Source: Bacteroidales bacterium
GTDB lineage: Bacteria > Bacteroidota > Bacteroidia > Bacteroidales > SM23-62
Direction: 5' to 3'
Assembly (NCBI GenBank): GCA_016783865.1
Contig: JADHVS010000001.1
Coordinates: forward strand, 13,509 to 77,508
Length of the DNA: 64,000 nucleotides
Within the stretch, counting starts at the first letter, position 1. Every line of letters starts with the position of its first letter. Positions 1 through 7,916 of the stretch are shown in pieces. A model generated the notes under the pieces. That model had not been told where the DNA came from, made no database searches, and was given only the letters and a program-made list of their open reading frames with translations. The position numbers were made by a program, and so were the translations under genes.

Positions 1-1424
1 TATTTTACCCTTGCCACCTCGGTTTTTTCGCCTTTTAAGGTTTTAACTAAAACCAGTTCATTTCTCTGTTTTAAAAACTGATAATGACAAGTGCTTCTGC
101 GGTACAATATCATTCCTGCCTGTTCATTCTCTTTTATGCTACTGAAGTTCATTCTCACTGTTGCCGAAAATTGGTGATGTTCAATTCTTCGTGCAATCAA
201 TGAAGGATTTACAAGACTATCTAATACTTCCTCGCGAAGTTCAATTGTTAAATTGCCATCTTTAAGCTCATACCATTTTTCATATGGAGTTCTCAGAAAA
301 TTCCACTCAAGATCTAATTCCGCACTATTAAACTCATCTTTTGCAGGCTTTTCTTCAAAGGGAGCCCATGGTAAATTCGGCCTTTCCTGTTCAAGTTGAA
401 TTATTCCAATTCCTGGATTAAACACCGGGGTTTGGCCCTCAAATTTCACTGGTGTTAAAAAAGTTTCTCTTGCCAGAAGAGTATATCCATCGACAAATCG
501 TTTGCCAAGCATAACTGCCCACCAGTCTCCATGTTGGGTTTGTATTAAATCGGCATGTCCAATGGAATGAATGGGGTAATCCCTTCCAAGATGCCTGTGG
601 GTAAATACCGGATTTACCATATCGGCTACATATGGCCCCCATAAAGAATCACTATGGTGAACTGTTGTGGCATGATTAAAACCCGTTCCACCCTCAGCGA
701 TCATCAGCATATATTTTCCATTTATTTTATAGAGGTGAGGTCCCTCAGCCCATACTGCATTGTTTGCGTGCCCATAGGTTAATTGAATCCTTTCACCAAC
801 CAGTTTTTCCTGCTCAAGATCAAGTTCCTGTAACCAGGCTCCCTGTTGATCCGGCCATTCGCGTTCTTCACCTAAGAAACCATGCCCCACATAATAACAT
901 TTACCATCATCATCCCACATTAGCGAAGGATCAATGCCAGGCGAGTTAAGCCAAACTGGATCGGACCATGGCCCTGCAGGATCTGTTGCTGTGAGGTAAA
1001 AATTCCCTCCACATTGAACACATGTTGTAATCAAATAATAAACGCCTTCATGGTGGCGGATGGTGACTGCAAAAATCCCCATAAAATCGCCTAAACCTTC
1101 TTGTAATTCAACCTGATCAGGACGTGTTATACCATAACCTATCAATTCCCAGTTCACCAAATCTTTGCTGTGATGAACAGGAATACCCGGAAACCACTCA
1201 AAGGTGGAATTAACAAGGTAATAATCATCTCCAACCCTGCAAATGGAAGGATCAGGATGGTATCCTGGTAGTATAGGATTTTGGAAAGTTTCCTGGGTAT
1301 AACCGGAAGTAGCTAATAAAAGTATAAAGAAAGCAATTAAACCATTTTCCAACCTGGCTTTTGACTTGATATTTAATCTTTTTTTTTTGATTATAGAATC
1401 AGATGAAAATTGATTTTTACTCAT
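1..1424 (-). CDS. GH43-family glycosidase (beta-xylosidase/arabinofuranosidase-like), 3' end outside window
   Basis: Read directly on the minus strand from an ATG at 1424 without a stop to the window edge (about 474 codons). The N-terminus has a basic stretch and then a hydrophobic segment ending near GYTQE (residues about 28-45), so it is probably exported. Five-bladed GH43 signatures follow: HPDPS with the likely catalytic base Asp57, GIDPSLMWDDDG with the likely pKa-modulating Asp165, and WAEGPH with the likely acid Glu227. The last roughly 150 residues look like the C-terminal beta-sandwich common in GH43 xylosidases. Known family members cut xylose or arabinose side chains of plant polysaccharides; the exact substrate cannot be read here. 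It lies about 8 kb from the pectin locus and may or may not belong with it. Confidence 0.9.
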   Translation of the reverse strand, partial: MSKNQFSSDSIIKKKRLNIKSKARLENGLIAFFILLLATSGYTQETFQNPILPGYHPDPSICRVGDDYYLVNSTFEWFPGIPVHHSKDLVNWELIGYGITRPDQVELQEGLGDFMGIFAVTIRHHEGVYYLITTCVQCGGNFYLTATDPAGPWSDPVWLNSPGIDPSLMWDDDGKCYYVGHGFLGEEREWPDQQGAWLQELDLEQEKLVGERIQLTYGHANNAVWAEGPHLYKINGKYMLMIAEGGTGFNHATTVHHSDSLWGPYVADMVNPVFTHRHLGRDYPIHSIGHADLIQTQHGDWWAVMLGKRFVDGYTLLARETFLTPVKFEGQTPVFNPGIGIIQLEQERPNLPWAPFEEKPAKDEFNSAELDLEWNFLRTPYEKWYELKDGNLTIELREEVLDSLVNPSLIARRIEHHQFSATVRMNFSSIKENEQAGMILYRRSTCHYQFLKQRNELVLVKTLKGEKTEVARVK

Positions 1425-1518
1425 AATTAATATACTTATTCTTAACCAGTTAAACTATTATTTTTTACCTATAAAACCTACTTTATTAATTGATATATAC
1501 CTATTTTTTACACTGGGT

Positions 1519-1707
1519 TTATCCAATAAAAAATTGAAGATTAAAAATAACATTATGGGTGAGATCACTTATCTCTGCAATATCACCATGCTCATCAGTA
1601 CCCGCCCATACAGCTCCTGCTTCCTTATAATTTAGGAAAGTAACATACTCTTTACCAGATCTATTCTCTTGCAAGAACTTATTTGTATTCTCTACGATTG
1701 GTTTCAT
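1519..1707 (-). CDS. Small hypothetical protein, doubtful
   Basis: A 62-codon open frame with ATG start, in the 550-bp gap between the GH43 gene and hicB. Its composition is protein-like and not strongly biased, but I recognise no domain, signal peptide or membrane segment. It contains an acidic GTDEHGDIAEIS stretch. It may be the remnant of a larger gene, since this part of the window is rich in broken genes. Apart from this frame and the repeat at 1820-1987 I see nothing else in 1425-1971. Confidence 0.25.
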   Translation of the reverse strand: MKPIVENTNKFLQENRSGKEYVTFLNYKEAGAVWAGTDEHGDIAEISDLTHNVIFNLQFFIG

Positions 1708-1819
1708 ATCTATTACAAATATACTAATCTAAAAATGCTGTGGGAAGGTATGCCTCCAAGGGTAGTGTGAATTGAAACAATAAATCAGCAGTAGATGTAA
1801 TTTGGATACCTGACATCTA

Positions 1820-1897
1820 TATTACTAAGACAGTCAATGACTTTGGAAATATCTTGCAACTTTTCCAGGTTAGAAATTTTGCCTGTCCCCGCTCCTA
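1820..1897. repeat. tRNA-tail-like / peptide-coding repeat, copy 1 (family 2)
   Basis: First of three diverged copies (others at 2789-2873 and 5145-5230). On the plus strand the core reads CCAGGTTAGAAATTTTGCCTG then TCCCCGCT, resembling a tRNA T-arm and acceptor 3' strand with an enlarged loop. On the minus strand the same DNA reads as GAGTGKISNLEKLQDISKVI, similar to the peptides read from the other copies. It is followed at 1919-1950 by a second tRNA-end-like string (GGGTCGAG then CCCCCGCTTCCA) and a terminator hairpin. Origin is inferred, not proven. Confidence 0.5.
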
Positions 1898-1952
1898 CAC
1901 TGTGGCACTTGCGAGGCTTTCAGGGTCGAGCAACACTGCCCCCGCTTCCAGG

Positions 1953-1987
1953 AAGCCTTCCGAACAGTTGTTCAGAGGGCTTTTTTT
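1953..1987 (+). terminator. Rho-independent terminator overlapping the 3' end of hicB
   Basis: AAGCCTTCCGAAC, loop AGTT, GTTCAGAGGGCTT, then a run of T. The 13-bp stem has two G-T wobbles. It points along the plus strand although no complete plus-strand gene precedes it; it follows tRNA-tail-like DNA. Its right arm and T-run are the last codons of the minus-strand hicB gene. Confidence 0.7.
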
Positions 1988-2301
1988 ATGGCTTCATTTA
2001 TGTATTGATTCAATGAAATGCCCCTTAGTGCAGCATTGTGGGCTGCCATTTTATGAAGTTCCGGTGTTAAACGGATATTAAGGTTCCCTCTGTAGGATTT
2101 TTCCAGCGGAAGATTATTGTTTTTACAATCCTTGATATGCTCATCAACCATATACTTAAAACCCTCTTCAAGTTGATCTACAGTTTCCCCTTCGAAGGTT
2201 ATTAAATCATTTATTCCTTCAATTTTTCCATAAAACACTCTGTCTTCCGATGCGAAGTGAACCGAACCTATAAAACCCTTATATGTAATTGCATTTTTCA
2301 T
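1972..2301 (-). CDS. hicB: HicB-family antitoxin
   Basis: 109 residues. The N-terminal two thirds has the HicB partial RNase H-like fold pattern (YKGFIGSVHF, then VFYGKIEGINDLITFEGETVDQ). Residues about 70-109 form a ribbon-helix-helix DNA-binding segment (GNLNIRLTPELHKMAA, then SLNQYINEAI). Known HicB proteins neutralise the HicA mRNA interferase and repress their own operon. The upstream hicA overlaps it by 4 bp (ATGA), the classic hicAB arrangement, but hicA has lost its 5' end, so HicB here is probably an orphan. The last codons (KKAL) lie on a plus-strand terminator hairpin. Confidence 0.9.
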   Translation of the reverse strand: MKNAITYKGFIGSVHFASEDRVFYGKIEGINDLITFEGETVDQLEEGFKYMVDEHIKDCKNNNLPLEKSYRGNLNIRLTPELHKMAAHNAALRGISLNQYINEAIKKAL

Positions 2302-2484
2302 AATAACCCATTTGATTTCAATTCATTAATTACCAAATCAATTTGATATTTCTTCAATATATTTCCAGGATGCGGTTTATGAAGTTTTATATTGTGCTTT
2401 AACTTCTCATTGAAAAATACAACTCGTGAACCTGATCCTTGTAATTCTTTATAATCAAAGCCACTCAATAACCTTTTTAATTGA
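2298..2484 (-). pseudogene. hicA: HicA toxin, 5'-truncated by repeat copy A
   Basis: Translation upstream of hicB gives LKRLLSGFDYKELQ, GSGSRVVFFNEKL, KHNIKLHKPHPGNILKKY and a C-terminal INELKSNGLL ending in TGA, which overlaps the hicB ATG. This is the C-terminal part of a HicA mRNA interferase with the catalytic His in the HKPHPG region. About 20 N-terminal residues expected for this HicA subtype are missing: at about 2481 the homology stops and structured repeat copy A begins. No ATG lies in the remaining frame; a TTG (RL-LSGF) is the only possible start. Probably non-functional, although the catalytic His remains. Confidence 0.85.
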
Positions 2485-2616
2485 CTCTCCTCGCAGCAAG
2501 CTGCGAGGAATCATCGATCCTTTATATAAATTTTTAATTGCGCTCGCTAACCCCGCAGCAAGCTACGGGGAAACGAGTTTCTGAGTTCGGCGAAGCCAAT
2601 GCGCTCGCAGGATTCA
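2481..2616 (+). repeat. Structured intergenic repeat, family 1, copy A (136 bp)
   Basis: Begins TTGACTCTCC and ends CGCTCGCAGGATTCA. It contains a perfect hairpin CCTCGCAGC-AA-GCTGCGAGG, an A/T-rich spacer (CTTTATATAAATTTTTAA), a second hairpin CCCCGCAGC-AA-GCTACGGGG with one mismatch, and two GCGCTCGC words. This long form includes an AAACGAGTTTCTGAGTTCGG block before the last GCGCTCGC. Other copies: 21270-21451, 25036-25144, 29862-29970, 63866-64000. It abuts the truncated hicA. Confidence 0.95.
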
Positions 2617-2788
2617 CTGTAAGCAAAATCCTCAGGCCGTTCCAAAAATCTGGATGTCAGTTTTTCAAACTTTGTCATTCAATTAAAATTTGTACTACAA
2701 AAATACAAAATGAATCATACAAATGCAACTAATATATAGTGGCGCATCTTCGTTGTAATCTACTTCCAGGTAAAATAATACATGTATC

Positions 2789-2873
2789 TACTCCATATAG
2801 CCCACATATTCAATTACTTTAAGAATATCCTTCACTAATTCCAAGTTATATATTTCGCCTGTCCCCGCTACTA
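2789..2873. repeat. tRNA-tail-like / peptide-coding repeat, copy 2 (family 2)
   Basis: Shares the plus-strand core TTCGCCTGTCCCCGCTAC with copy 3. On the minus strand it reads VAGTGEIYNLELVKDILKVI and ends in a stop a few codons later. Followed by a terminator hairpin at 2885. Confidence 0.5.
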
Positions 2874-2884
2874 CGCTGACTGAC

Positions 2885-2920
2885 AAACCCTTGTGATTCA
2901 TTGAATTGCAGGGTTTTTGT
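2885..2920 (+). terminator. Terminator-like hairpin after repeat copy 2
   Basis: AAACCCT and AGGGTTT form the outer stem with an inner ATTC/GAAT stem, followed by TTTTTG. No intact gene precedes it on the plus strand; it belongs to the tRNA-tail-like module. Confidence 0.55.
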
Positions 2921-3062
2921 TTATTAAGCTGACAGAATCATCTGTTCTGATCCAGAATAAAGTTTTAGAGATAGTTTCTTATCTTTCACCATGAAATGAA
3001 AGGTAAATATCAAATCCTTAAATCTATATTAAAAGAGATACAGGCAACTAAAAACACTGAAA

Positions 3063-4643
3063 ATGATAAATGAAGAAAGAATCAAAAGACTACCCGACTG
3101 GATAAAAAGAGCAACACGATTCTTAACGAAAATAAAAGTGCCGGGAAAAATAGTGTACATCCTTATCTCTCTGGTTGCTACAATTTGGTTTCTGATCCGG
3201 GTAATTCCAAAACCTTCAAGGGCATTGTATCCATGCATGCAGGTTGCTGCACCAATAATGTCGAGCCTCGTTATTTGGGTTTTAGCATTGGCAGGGGCCA
3301 CTTTTTCATTTAAAAAAGCCAGAGCTAAATTAATCGAATCGAAATATCTCGCTGCCGGTCTGTTTTTAATTTTAGGAATTGGGGCTTCATCGGTATTTAT
3401 GGTAAGATCGGCCAAAGAGTCAAGGGCCGATGGTCTTGAAATCTGGTACAAGCCAAATATCCCGCTTGGAGTTGCTAAAGGAACTTTTCCCGGAAGGGTA
3501 GCCTGGGGACACAATCCCAAAATTGCATCATGGGATGGTGTTACAGGTTTTTGGTGGGATGATGAATACAACGATCAAAAAGAAACGGATAAACTATTAT
3601 CGCAAACCCTTTTCAGCCTGACAGATAAACAAACTGAAAGAGATGCCTGGGACCTGTTATTCACCTATCACAACCAAACAAAACAAAATCGAAATCAAGG
3701 ATACTCACCCGGTGAAAAAATAGCTATTAAAATAAATATGAACAATACCGATGCCCAAGAAAGCAGCAATAGAATTAATGCTAATCCGCAACTAATTCTA
3801 TCCCTGCTAAAAAGCTTGATATATGAAGGTAATGTTCCTGAGGACGAAATTACGGTTACAGATCCAAGCCGCTTCATTACCGACAATATATTCGATAAGT
3901 GCCATACAGCTTTCCCAAATGTTCATTTTGTTGATCACAATGGCGGAAACGGACGCGAAATGGCAACTTTTGTGAAAGATGGATTTGTTTATTCTTATGA
4001 TTTCGATGGAATGACCAGAGGATTGGCAACCTGCTTTGTTGAAGCTGATTATGTAATAAATATGGCCTTGATGAAAGGGCATGTTAGCCAGGGTGTAACC
4101 CTAGGTTCAAAGAACTTTTTTGGGTGTGTTGATATTGAAACAGACTGGCGTAAAAACGCGCACTGCAGCGGTTTTAGTCAGAACAGGGAAGGCAAGAGAC
4201 AATACTCAGTGTATCCTGATTTTATGGGACATAAAGACCTGGGTGAAAAAACTATGCTTTTTTTAATTGACGGAATTTACAGTCATAAATTTGTTGGTGG
4301 GATCCCTGAGTTCAAATGGGCCTTAGCACCTTTCAACAATCAGTGGCCTGGCAGTTTATTCGCTTCTCAGGATGGAGTTGCCATTGAATCGGTTGTGCTT
4401 GACTTTGCCCTTGCAGAGTGGCCCGATGCGCCCGACATGATGTATAGCGATCATGCCATGGAAGAGATGGCATTGGCCAACAACCCGCCTTCGGGAACAG
4501 TTTATGATCCGGAGCGGGATGGAACAACATTAGGAAGTTTGGGCGTTACTGAACACTGGAACAATCCCATAGACAAGCAATACAGCCGAAATATGAAAAC
4601 CGGCGAAGGCATTGAATTAGTGTATTCTTTGATCAACAAATAA
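3063..4643 (+). CDS. Membrane-anchored DUF362-domain protein
   Basis: 526 residues. Three hydrophobic segments at about residues 27-47, 60-82 and 93-113 are followed by a large soluble domain. That domain has DUF362 hallmarks: KIAIKINMN, ITVTDPSRF, VDHNGGNGRE, ADYVINMALMKGH and GVTLGSKNFFGCVD. DUF362 proteins are poorly characterised; some carry ferredoxin-like clusters, but I see no CxxCxxC motif here. The function is unknown. The topology suggests the domain faces the periplasm. It sits alone, with an SDR pseudogene starting 6 bp after its stop, which may once have been cotranscribed. Confidence 0.85.
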   Translation: MINEERIKRLPDWIKRATRFLTKIKVPGKIVYILISLVATIWFLIRVIPKPSRALYPCMQVAAPIMSSLVIWVLALAGATFSFKKARAKLIESKYLAAGLFLILGIGASSVFMVRSAKESRADGLEIWYKPNIPLGVAKGTFPGRVAWGHNPKIASWDGVTGFWWDDEYNDQKETDKLLSQTLFSLTDKQTERDAWDLLFTYHNQTKQNRNQGYSPGEKIAIKINMNNTDAQESSNRINANPQLILSLLKSLIYEGNVPEDEITVTDPSRFITDNIFDKCHTAFPNVHFVDHNGGNGREMATFVKDGFVYSYDFDGMTRGLATCFVEADYVINMALMKGHVSQGVTLGSKNFFGCVDIETDWRKNAHCSGFSQNREGKRQYSVYPDFMGHKDLGEKTMLFLIDGIYSHKFVGGIPEFKWALAPFNNQWPGSLFASQDGVAIESVVLDFALAEWPDAPDMMYSDHAMEEMALANNPPSGTVYDPERDGTTLGSLGVTEHWNNPIDKQYSRNMKTGEGIELVYSLINK

Positions 4644-4648
4644 TTATA

Positions 4649-5085
4649 ATGATAGAGCTGAAAGGCAAAAATGCCCTCATTACAGGATCGAGCCGAGGGG
4701 TAGGCCAACAGGTTGAATTGGGATTAGCCAATCTGGGTTGCAATATAATTGTACATGGACGAACCAAAGAGACATGATAGAAAATGGTTTTGGACGAGTA
4801 ATTAACCTCACCTCAGGAATAAAAGATCTACCTGAACTTGCCCCTTATGGTGCATCAAAATGGGCAGTGAATAAACTAACCGACAACCTGGCAATAAAAC
4901 TCAATGATACAGGAGTTAGAATTAATACTCTGGATCCGGGTTGGCTTCGAACAGATTTGGGTGGAGAAAATGCCGATCATCCTGTAGAGGCTGTTCTTCC
5001 CGGTGCTCTAGCTCCCGCTTTAATTGAAGATGATGGGCCTAACGGTCAGTTTTTCTCAGCTATTGACCACAGCCTGGATTTGTAG
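4649..5085 (+). pseudogene. Short-chain dehydrogenase/reductase with internal deletion
   Basis: From ATG 4649 the frame reads MIELKGKNALITGSSRGVGQ (SDR Rossmann motif, here TGSSRGVG) to about residue 40 and then hits a stop (TGA, 4777). In another frame from about 4770 the C-terminal half reads GRVINLTSGIKD, PYGASKWAVNKLTDNLAIKL (catalytic YxxxK) and RINTLDPGWLRTDLGG. Roughly 90-100 residues between the cofactor-binding half and the catalytic half are absent, and the junction is out of frame. It is therefore a deletion pseudogene, not just a frameshift. The original was probably an ordinary NAD(P)-dependent reductase. Confidence 0.85.
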
Positions 5086-5144
5086 TATTTACGAATGAGA
5101 TAATATCATGGCTCGATTTTCGATGGAGATTGAAAATACATATG

Positions 5145-5230
5145 ATTCATCCATATATTCCATATAATCAATAACTTTTGCTACATCCTTCACCAATTCC
5201 AGGTTAGATATTTCGCCAGTCCCCGTTACC
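5145..5230. repeat. tRNA-tail-like / peptide-coding repeat, copy 3 (family 2)
   Basis: Plus-strand core CCAGGTTAGATATTTCGCC then AGTCCCCGTTAC; minus-strand reading GTGEISNLELVKDVAKVIDY. In comparison with copy 2, four differences are synonymous in that minus-strand frame (ACA/ACT, TTG/CTG, TTA/TTG, GTA/GTT). Followed by a strong terminator. The DNA from 5276 to 5553 shows nothing I can identify. Confidence 0.5.
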
Positions 5231-5238
5231 AGACAGAA

Positions 5239-5273
5239 CTCCTCACCATTTTCGGTGGGGAGTCCTTTTTTTT
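5239..5273 (+). terminator. Rho-independent terminator
   Basis: ACTCCTCACC, loop ATTTTC, GGTGGGGAGT, then CC and eight T. The stem is almost identical to that at 7751-7776 (ACTCCCCATC / GGTGGGGAGT), so the two are probably copies of one tRNA-tail terminator module. Confidence 0.75.
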
Positions 5274-5553
5274 AAGTCCTTTTTACAATTTGAAAATGAA
5301 CGCTTTACAGCGAAAATAGTATTCGCATTTGAAGCTAAATATTGACATTTTTGAGCTTACAGATCAATAATAGATAACCGCGGAAAAATATGCAATCAGA
5401 ATGCAGATATGTCCCGAAAAGAAAGAATTATTATTCCAAGACGAGACATAGTGTCGGCAAGGGATTGGGGGCGATGTCGATAACGAAGAAAAAGATTTTT
5501 TAATTATACAACCGATATTTCCACACTTTTCACATTAACCGGTAAAATACCTT

Positions 5554-7665
5554 ATGATGATGAAAAATTTTAATCGGTTATTTATTGGTGCAATGCTGAT
5601 TTTATCAATTTCAGCTCAAGCTCAGGATGGCTTATTCATTTCTGAGATCACAGATCCGGCAGATGTTTATTCCGGACGATTTATTGAACTTTTTAATGCG
5701 GGTGCTGAAGCAGTTGATTTCAGTGCCATTACACTCTACTTATCGCGCCAGAGCAATGGAGGAACGGGCTGGGGTGATGTGCAACTTACAGGAACAGTAG
5801 CCGCCGGTGAAACCTTTGTATTTGGCGGTTCAGCATTTGAAGATGTTTATGGCTTCCCTCCTGACCAGGAAACTGGTATTATTATCGGGAACGGTGATGA
5901 TGCATATTTTCTTTACCAGGATGGTGATCATAGTGCAGGAACGCTACATGACATTTTTGGTGCAATTGATATGGATGGAACCGGAGAACCCTGGGAATAT
6001 GAGGATTCCAGAGCAGTAAGAATTGAAGGTGTTATTGCTCCCAACACTACTTGGAGTGCTGCAGAATGGGAAATAACTTCAGCTAATGTTGCTGATGCCG
6101 ACCCGGGAACACACCATGGTTCAGGTACGGATGACACTCTTGATTTACCAGGGGATTATTCTCTTACCATATTAAATGATACAGCAGGTGAAGGTCAACC
6201 CGTTGAGGTTCTCATTTTTGTCAGTGAACTCACTACAGCCGATAATATTATCTCCTACCAGTTTAATCTGAATTTTGATACCTCAGTACTGGAATATACA
6301 GGAATCGATATTGCCGGAACAATTGCAGAAGGCGGTGAAATTGCAGTAAATGCCAATATTGCTGGTAATCTATCAATCAGTTATATGAATTTGACACCAT
6401 TGATCGGTACCGGTGCTTTATTAAAACTTCAATTTAATTCCCTGGCTTTAGATACAACCGAAATATCAATTTCCAATGCCTATTTAAATAATTTGTCTGT
6501 ACAGGATTTAACTAATGGTACAATGATTATCAGGAAGGTAATTCCACCAACCGCTGCAATTACTTACAGTGATACGATCAACAGATTTGCTGACACCCTT
6601 GTTATTACAGCAACTTTTAGTGAAATAATGGATGAAGCGAATGCAGTTCTGCTAAATCTCAGTGGTGCTGCAAATCTTGCAGGTGCTGAAATGATCCGTC
6701 AAAGTACAACGGTTTATACCTATAGCTATCAGATACCAAAAGCAGATGGTGATGTTTCCGTCAGCTTAAGCAATGGGACTGACATTTGGGGCAATGAAGT
6801 AGATTCAATACCGACAAGCGGAGTTAATTTTCACATAGTAAAATTTACCCTGGGAGATGTTGATGATGACGGTACAATTCTAGCTTATGATGCAGCAATT
6901 ACTCTTCAACATTCCGTTGGACTTGACCCTTTGCCAGCAATTGATCCTTTACCCTGGGAGAATTGGCGCGACAGTACTGCAAACGTTGATGGTATAAGTG
7001 GAATTACAGCATATGATGCAGGTTTGATTCTGCAGTATTCGGCTGGTATCATTACAGGTTTTTCCGGTGAATCCAATAAATCCTTTTCAGTTGCTGATGT
7101 ATCGGTTGATATTGTGGGGAATGAAATTATATTTTACTCCTGGGGTGAATTGTTGGGTTTAAACTTAAGCACAACGAATGAATATGAGATTCTGGGTATG
7201 CCGCAGGTTTTGAACGAAAATTTCATGTCAGCATTTAACAATAGAGGAACGACATATAATATTGGCCTTTGCACTGCTTTCTCCCCTGAAGATGGGAGTG
7301 CTATTATGAAGATCCCTTTCAATAAAAGCGGATCAGTAACCTTCAATATGCTTGTAAACACAGAAAAAAAGAGCGTCACCCTTAACCGGGCTACGGGTAT
7401 GATTGAATTTGGGAATAAGGATATTTCAATTTATCCCAATCCTGCCAGGGACCAATTATTCATTAACACAGGTAAATATTATAAGATGTCCGGATATCAA
7501 TTGAAGATCATCAACCAACTTGGGGTAACGGTCTTTAAGACAAAGATAAAAGAACCTCTATATGAGATTAATCTTTCTGATTGGTCAGGCCCGGGCTTGT
7601 ACTATTTGCAAGTGATTGAAAAAGCGGGAAGCATGGTAGCGACACGTAAGATTATAATACAATAG
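5554..7665 (+). CDS. T9SS-secreted protein with lamin-tail, cohesin-like and dockerin-like domains
   Basis: 703 residues. Signal peptide about 1-24 (ending SISAQAQ). Residues about 25-185 resemble a lamin-tail domain (LFISEITDPADVYSGRFIEL). About 200-327 is cohesin-like (VEVLIFVSELTTADNIISYQ, then FDTSVLEYTG). About 331-428 looks like a bacterial Ig-like domain. About 432-502 has two dockerin-type calcium loops: GDVDDDGTILAYDA and ANVDGISGITAYDA. About 620-703 is a type A T9SS sorting domain (ISIYPNPARDQLFI, then GLYYLQVIEK). It would be exported by Sec, passed through the outer membrane by the SprA-type translocon and then anchored or released. The biological role is unknown; adhesion or assembly of extracellular enzymes is an inference from the cohesin/dockerin parts. 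Confidence 0.9.
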   Translation: MMMKNFNRLFIGAMLILSISAQAQDGLFISEITDPADVYSGRFIELFNAGAEAVDFSAITLYLSRQSNGGTGWGDVQLTGTVAAGETFVFGGSAFEDVYGFPPDQETGIIIGNGDDAYFLYQDGDHSAGTLHDIFGAIDMDGTGEPWEYEDSRAVRIEGVIAPNTTWSAAEWEITSANVADADPGTHHGSGTDDTLDLPGDYSLTILNDTAGEGQPVEVLIFVSELTTADNIISYQFNLNFDTSVLEYTGIDIAGTIAEGGEIAVNANIAGNLSISYMNLTPLIGTGALLKLQFNSLALDTTEISISNAYLNNLSVQDLTNGTMIIRKVIPPTAAITYSDTINRFADTLVITATFSEIMDEANAVLLNLSGAANLAGAEMIRQSTTVYTYSYQIPKADGDVSVSLSNGTDIWGNEVDSIPTSGVNFHIVKFTLGDVDDDGTILAYDAAITLQHSVGLDPLPAIDPLPWENWRDSTANVDGISGITAYDAGLILQYSAGIITGFSGESNKSFSVADVSVDIVGNEIIFYSWGELLGLNLSTTNEYEILGMPQVLNENFMSAFNNRGTTYNIGLCTAFSPEDGSAIMKIPFNKSGSVTFNMLVNTEKKSVTLNRATGMIEFGNKDISIYPNPARDQLFINTGKYYKMSGYQLKIINQLGVTVFKTKIKEPLYEINLSDWSGPGLYYLQVIEKAGSMVATRKIIIQ

Positions 7666-7675
7666 CAAAAAAGGC

Positions 7676-7745
7676 TCATATCCGCCATCCGCCAGTGGTC
7701 GGACAAGGCTGGCAGACCCAAGTTCGAGTCTTACCCCGCTACTAA
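7676..7745 (+). other. tRNA 3'-end-like remnant
   Basis: Near 7720 the plus strand reads AAGTTCGAGTCTTACCCCGCTACT, which resembles the T-arm and acceptor end of an initiator-type tRNA (GTTCGAGTC T-loop). No tRNA 5' half, D-arm or anticodon arm can be folded upstream, so this is a tail only. It is followed by a terminator. Confidence 0.5.
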
Positions 7746-7750
7746 TGAAG

Positions 7751-7787
7751 ACTCCCCATCGGAAACGGTGGGGAGTTATTTATTTTT
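7751..7787 (+). terminator. Rho-independent terminator
   Basis: ACTCCCCATC, loop GGAAAC, GGTGGGGAGT, then TATTTATTTTT. It may serve the T9SS-secreted protein gene that ends 85 bp upstream. It shares its stem with the terminator at 5239. Confidence 0.75.
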
Positions 7788-7916
7788 GTCCACTGTTCCT
7801 TTTGATAATGAATGTTTTGTGATTTACTAAGTATCCAATTTGGATGTTAGATATTGGGTTTAGTTATATCTTGTTACATGGCAAATAGATAGATTTTGTA
7901 TTTGAAGCTATTTCGC

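Noticed and set aside
2538..2732. 64-residue plus-strand frame within repeat copy A
   Set aside because: Mostly repeat DNA; the corresponding frame is broken or altered in the other copies, so there is no sign of coding selection.
3029..3571. 180-residue minus-strand frame opposite the DUF362 gene
   Set aside because: Complement of a clear gene; hydrophobic tail comes from the complement of membrane segments.
7676..7745. Possible complete tRNA gene
   Set aside because: Only the T-arm and acceptor 3' strand are visible; no D-arm, anticodon arm or matching 5' acceptor strand could be placed.
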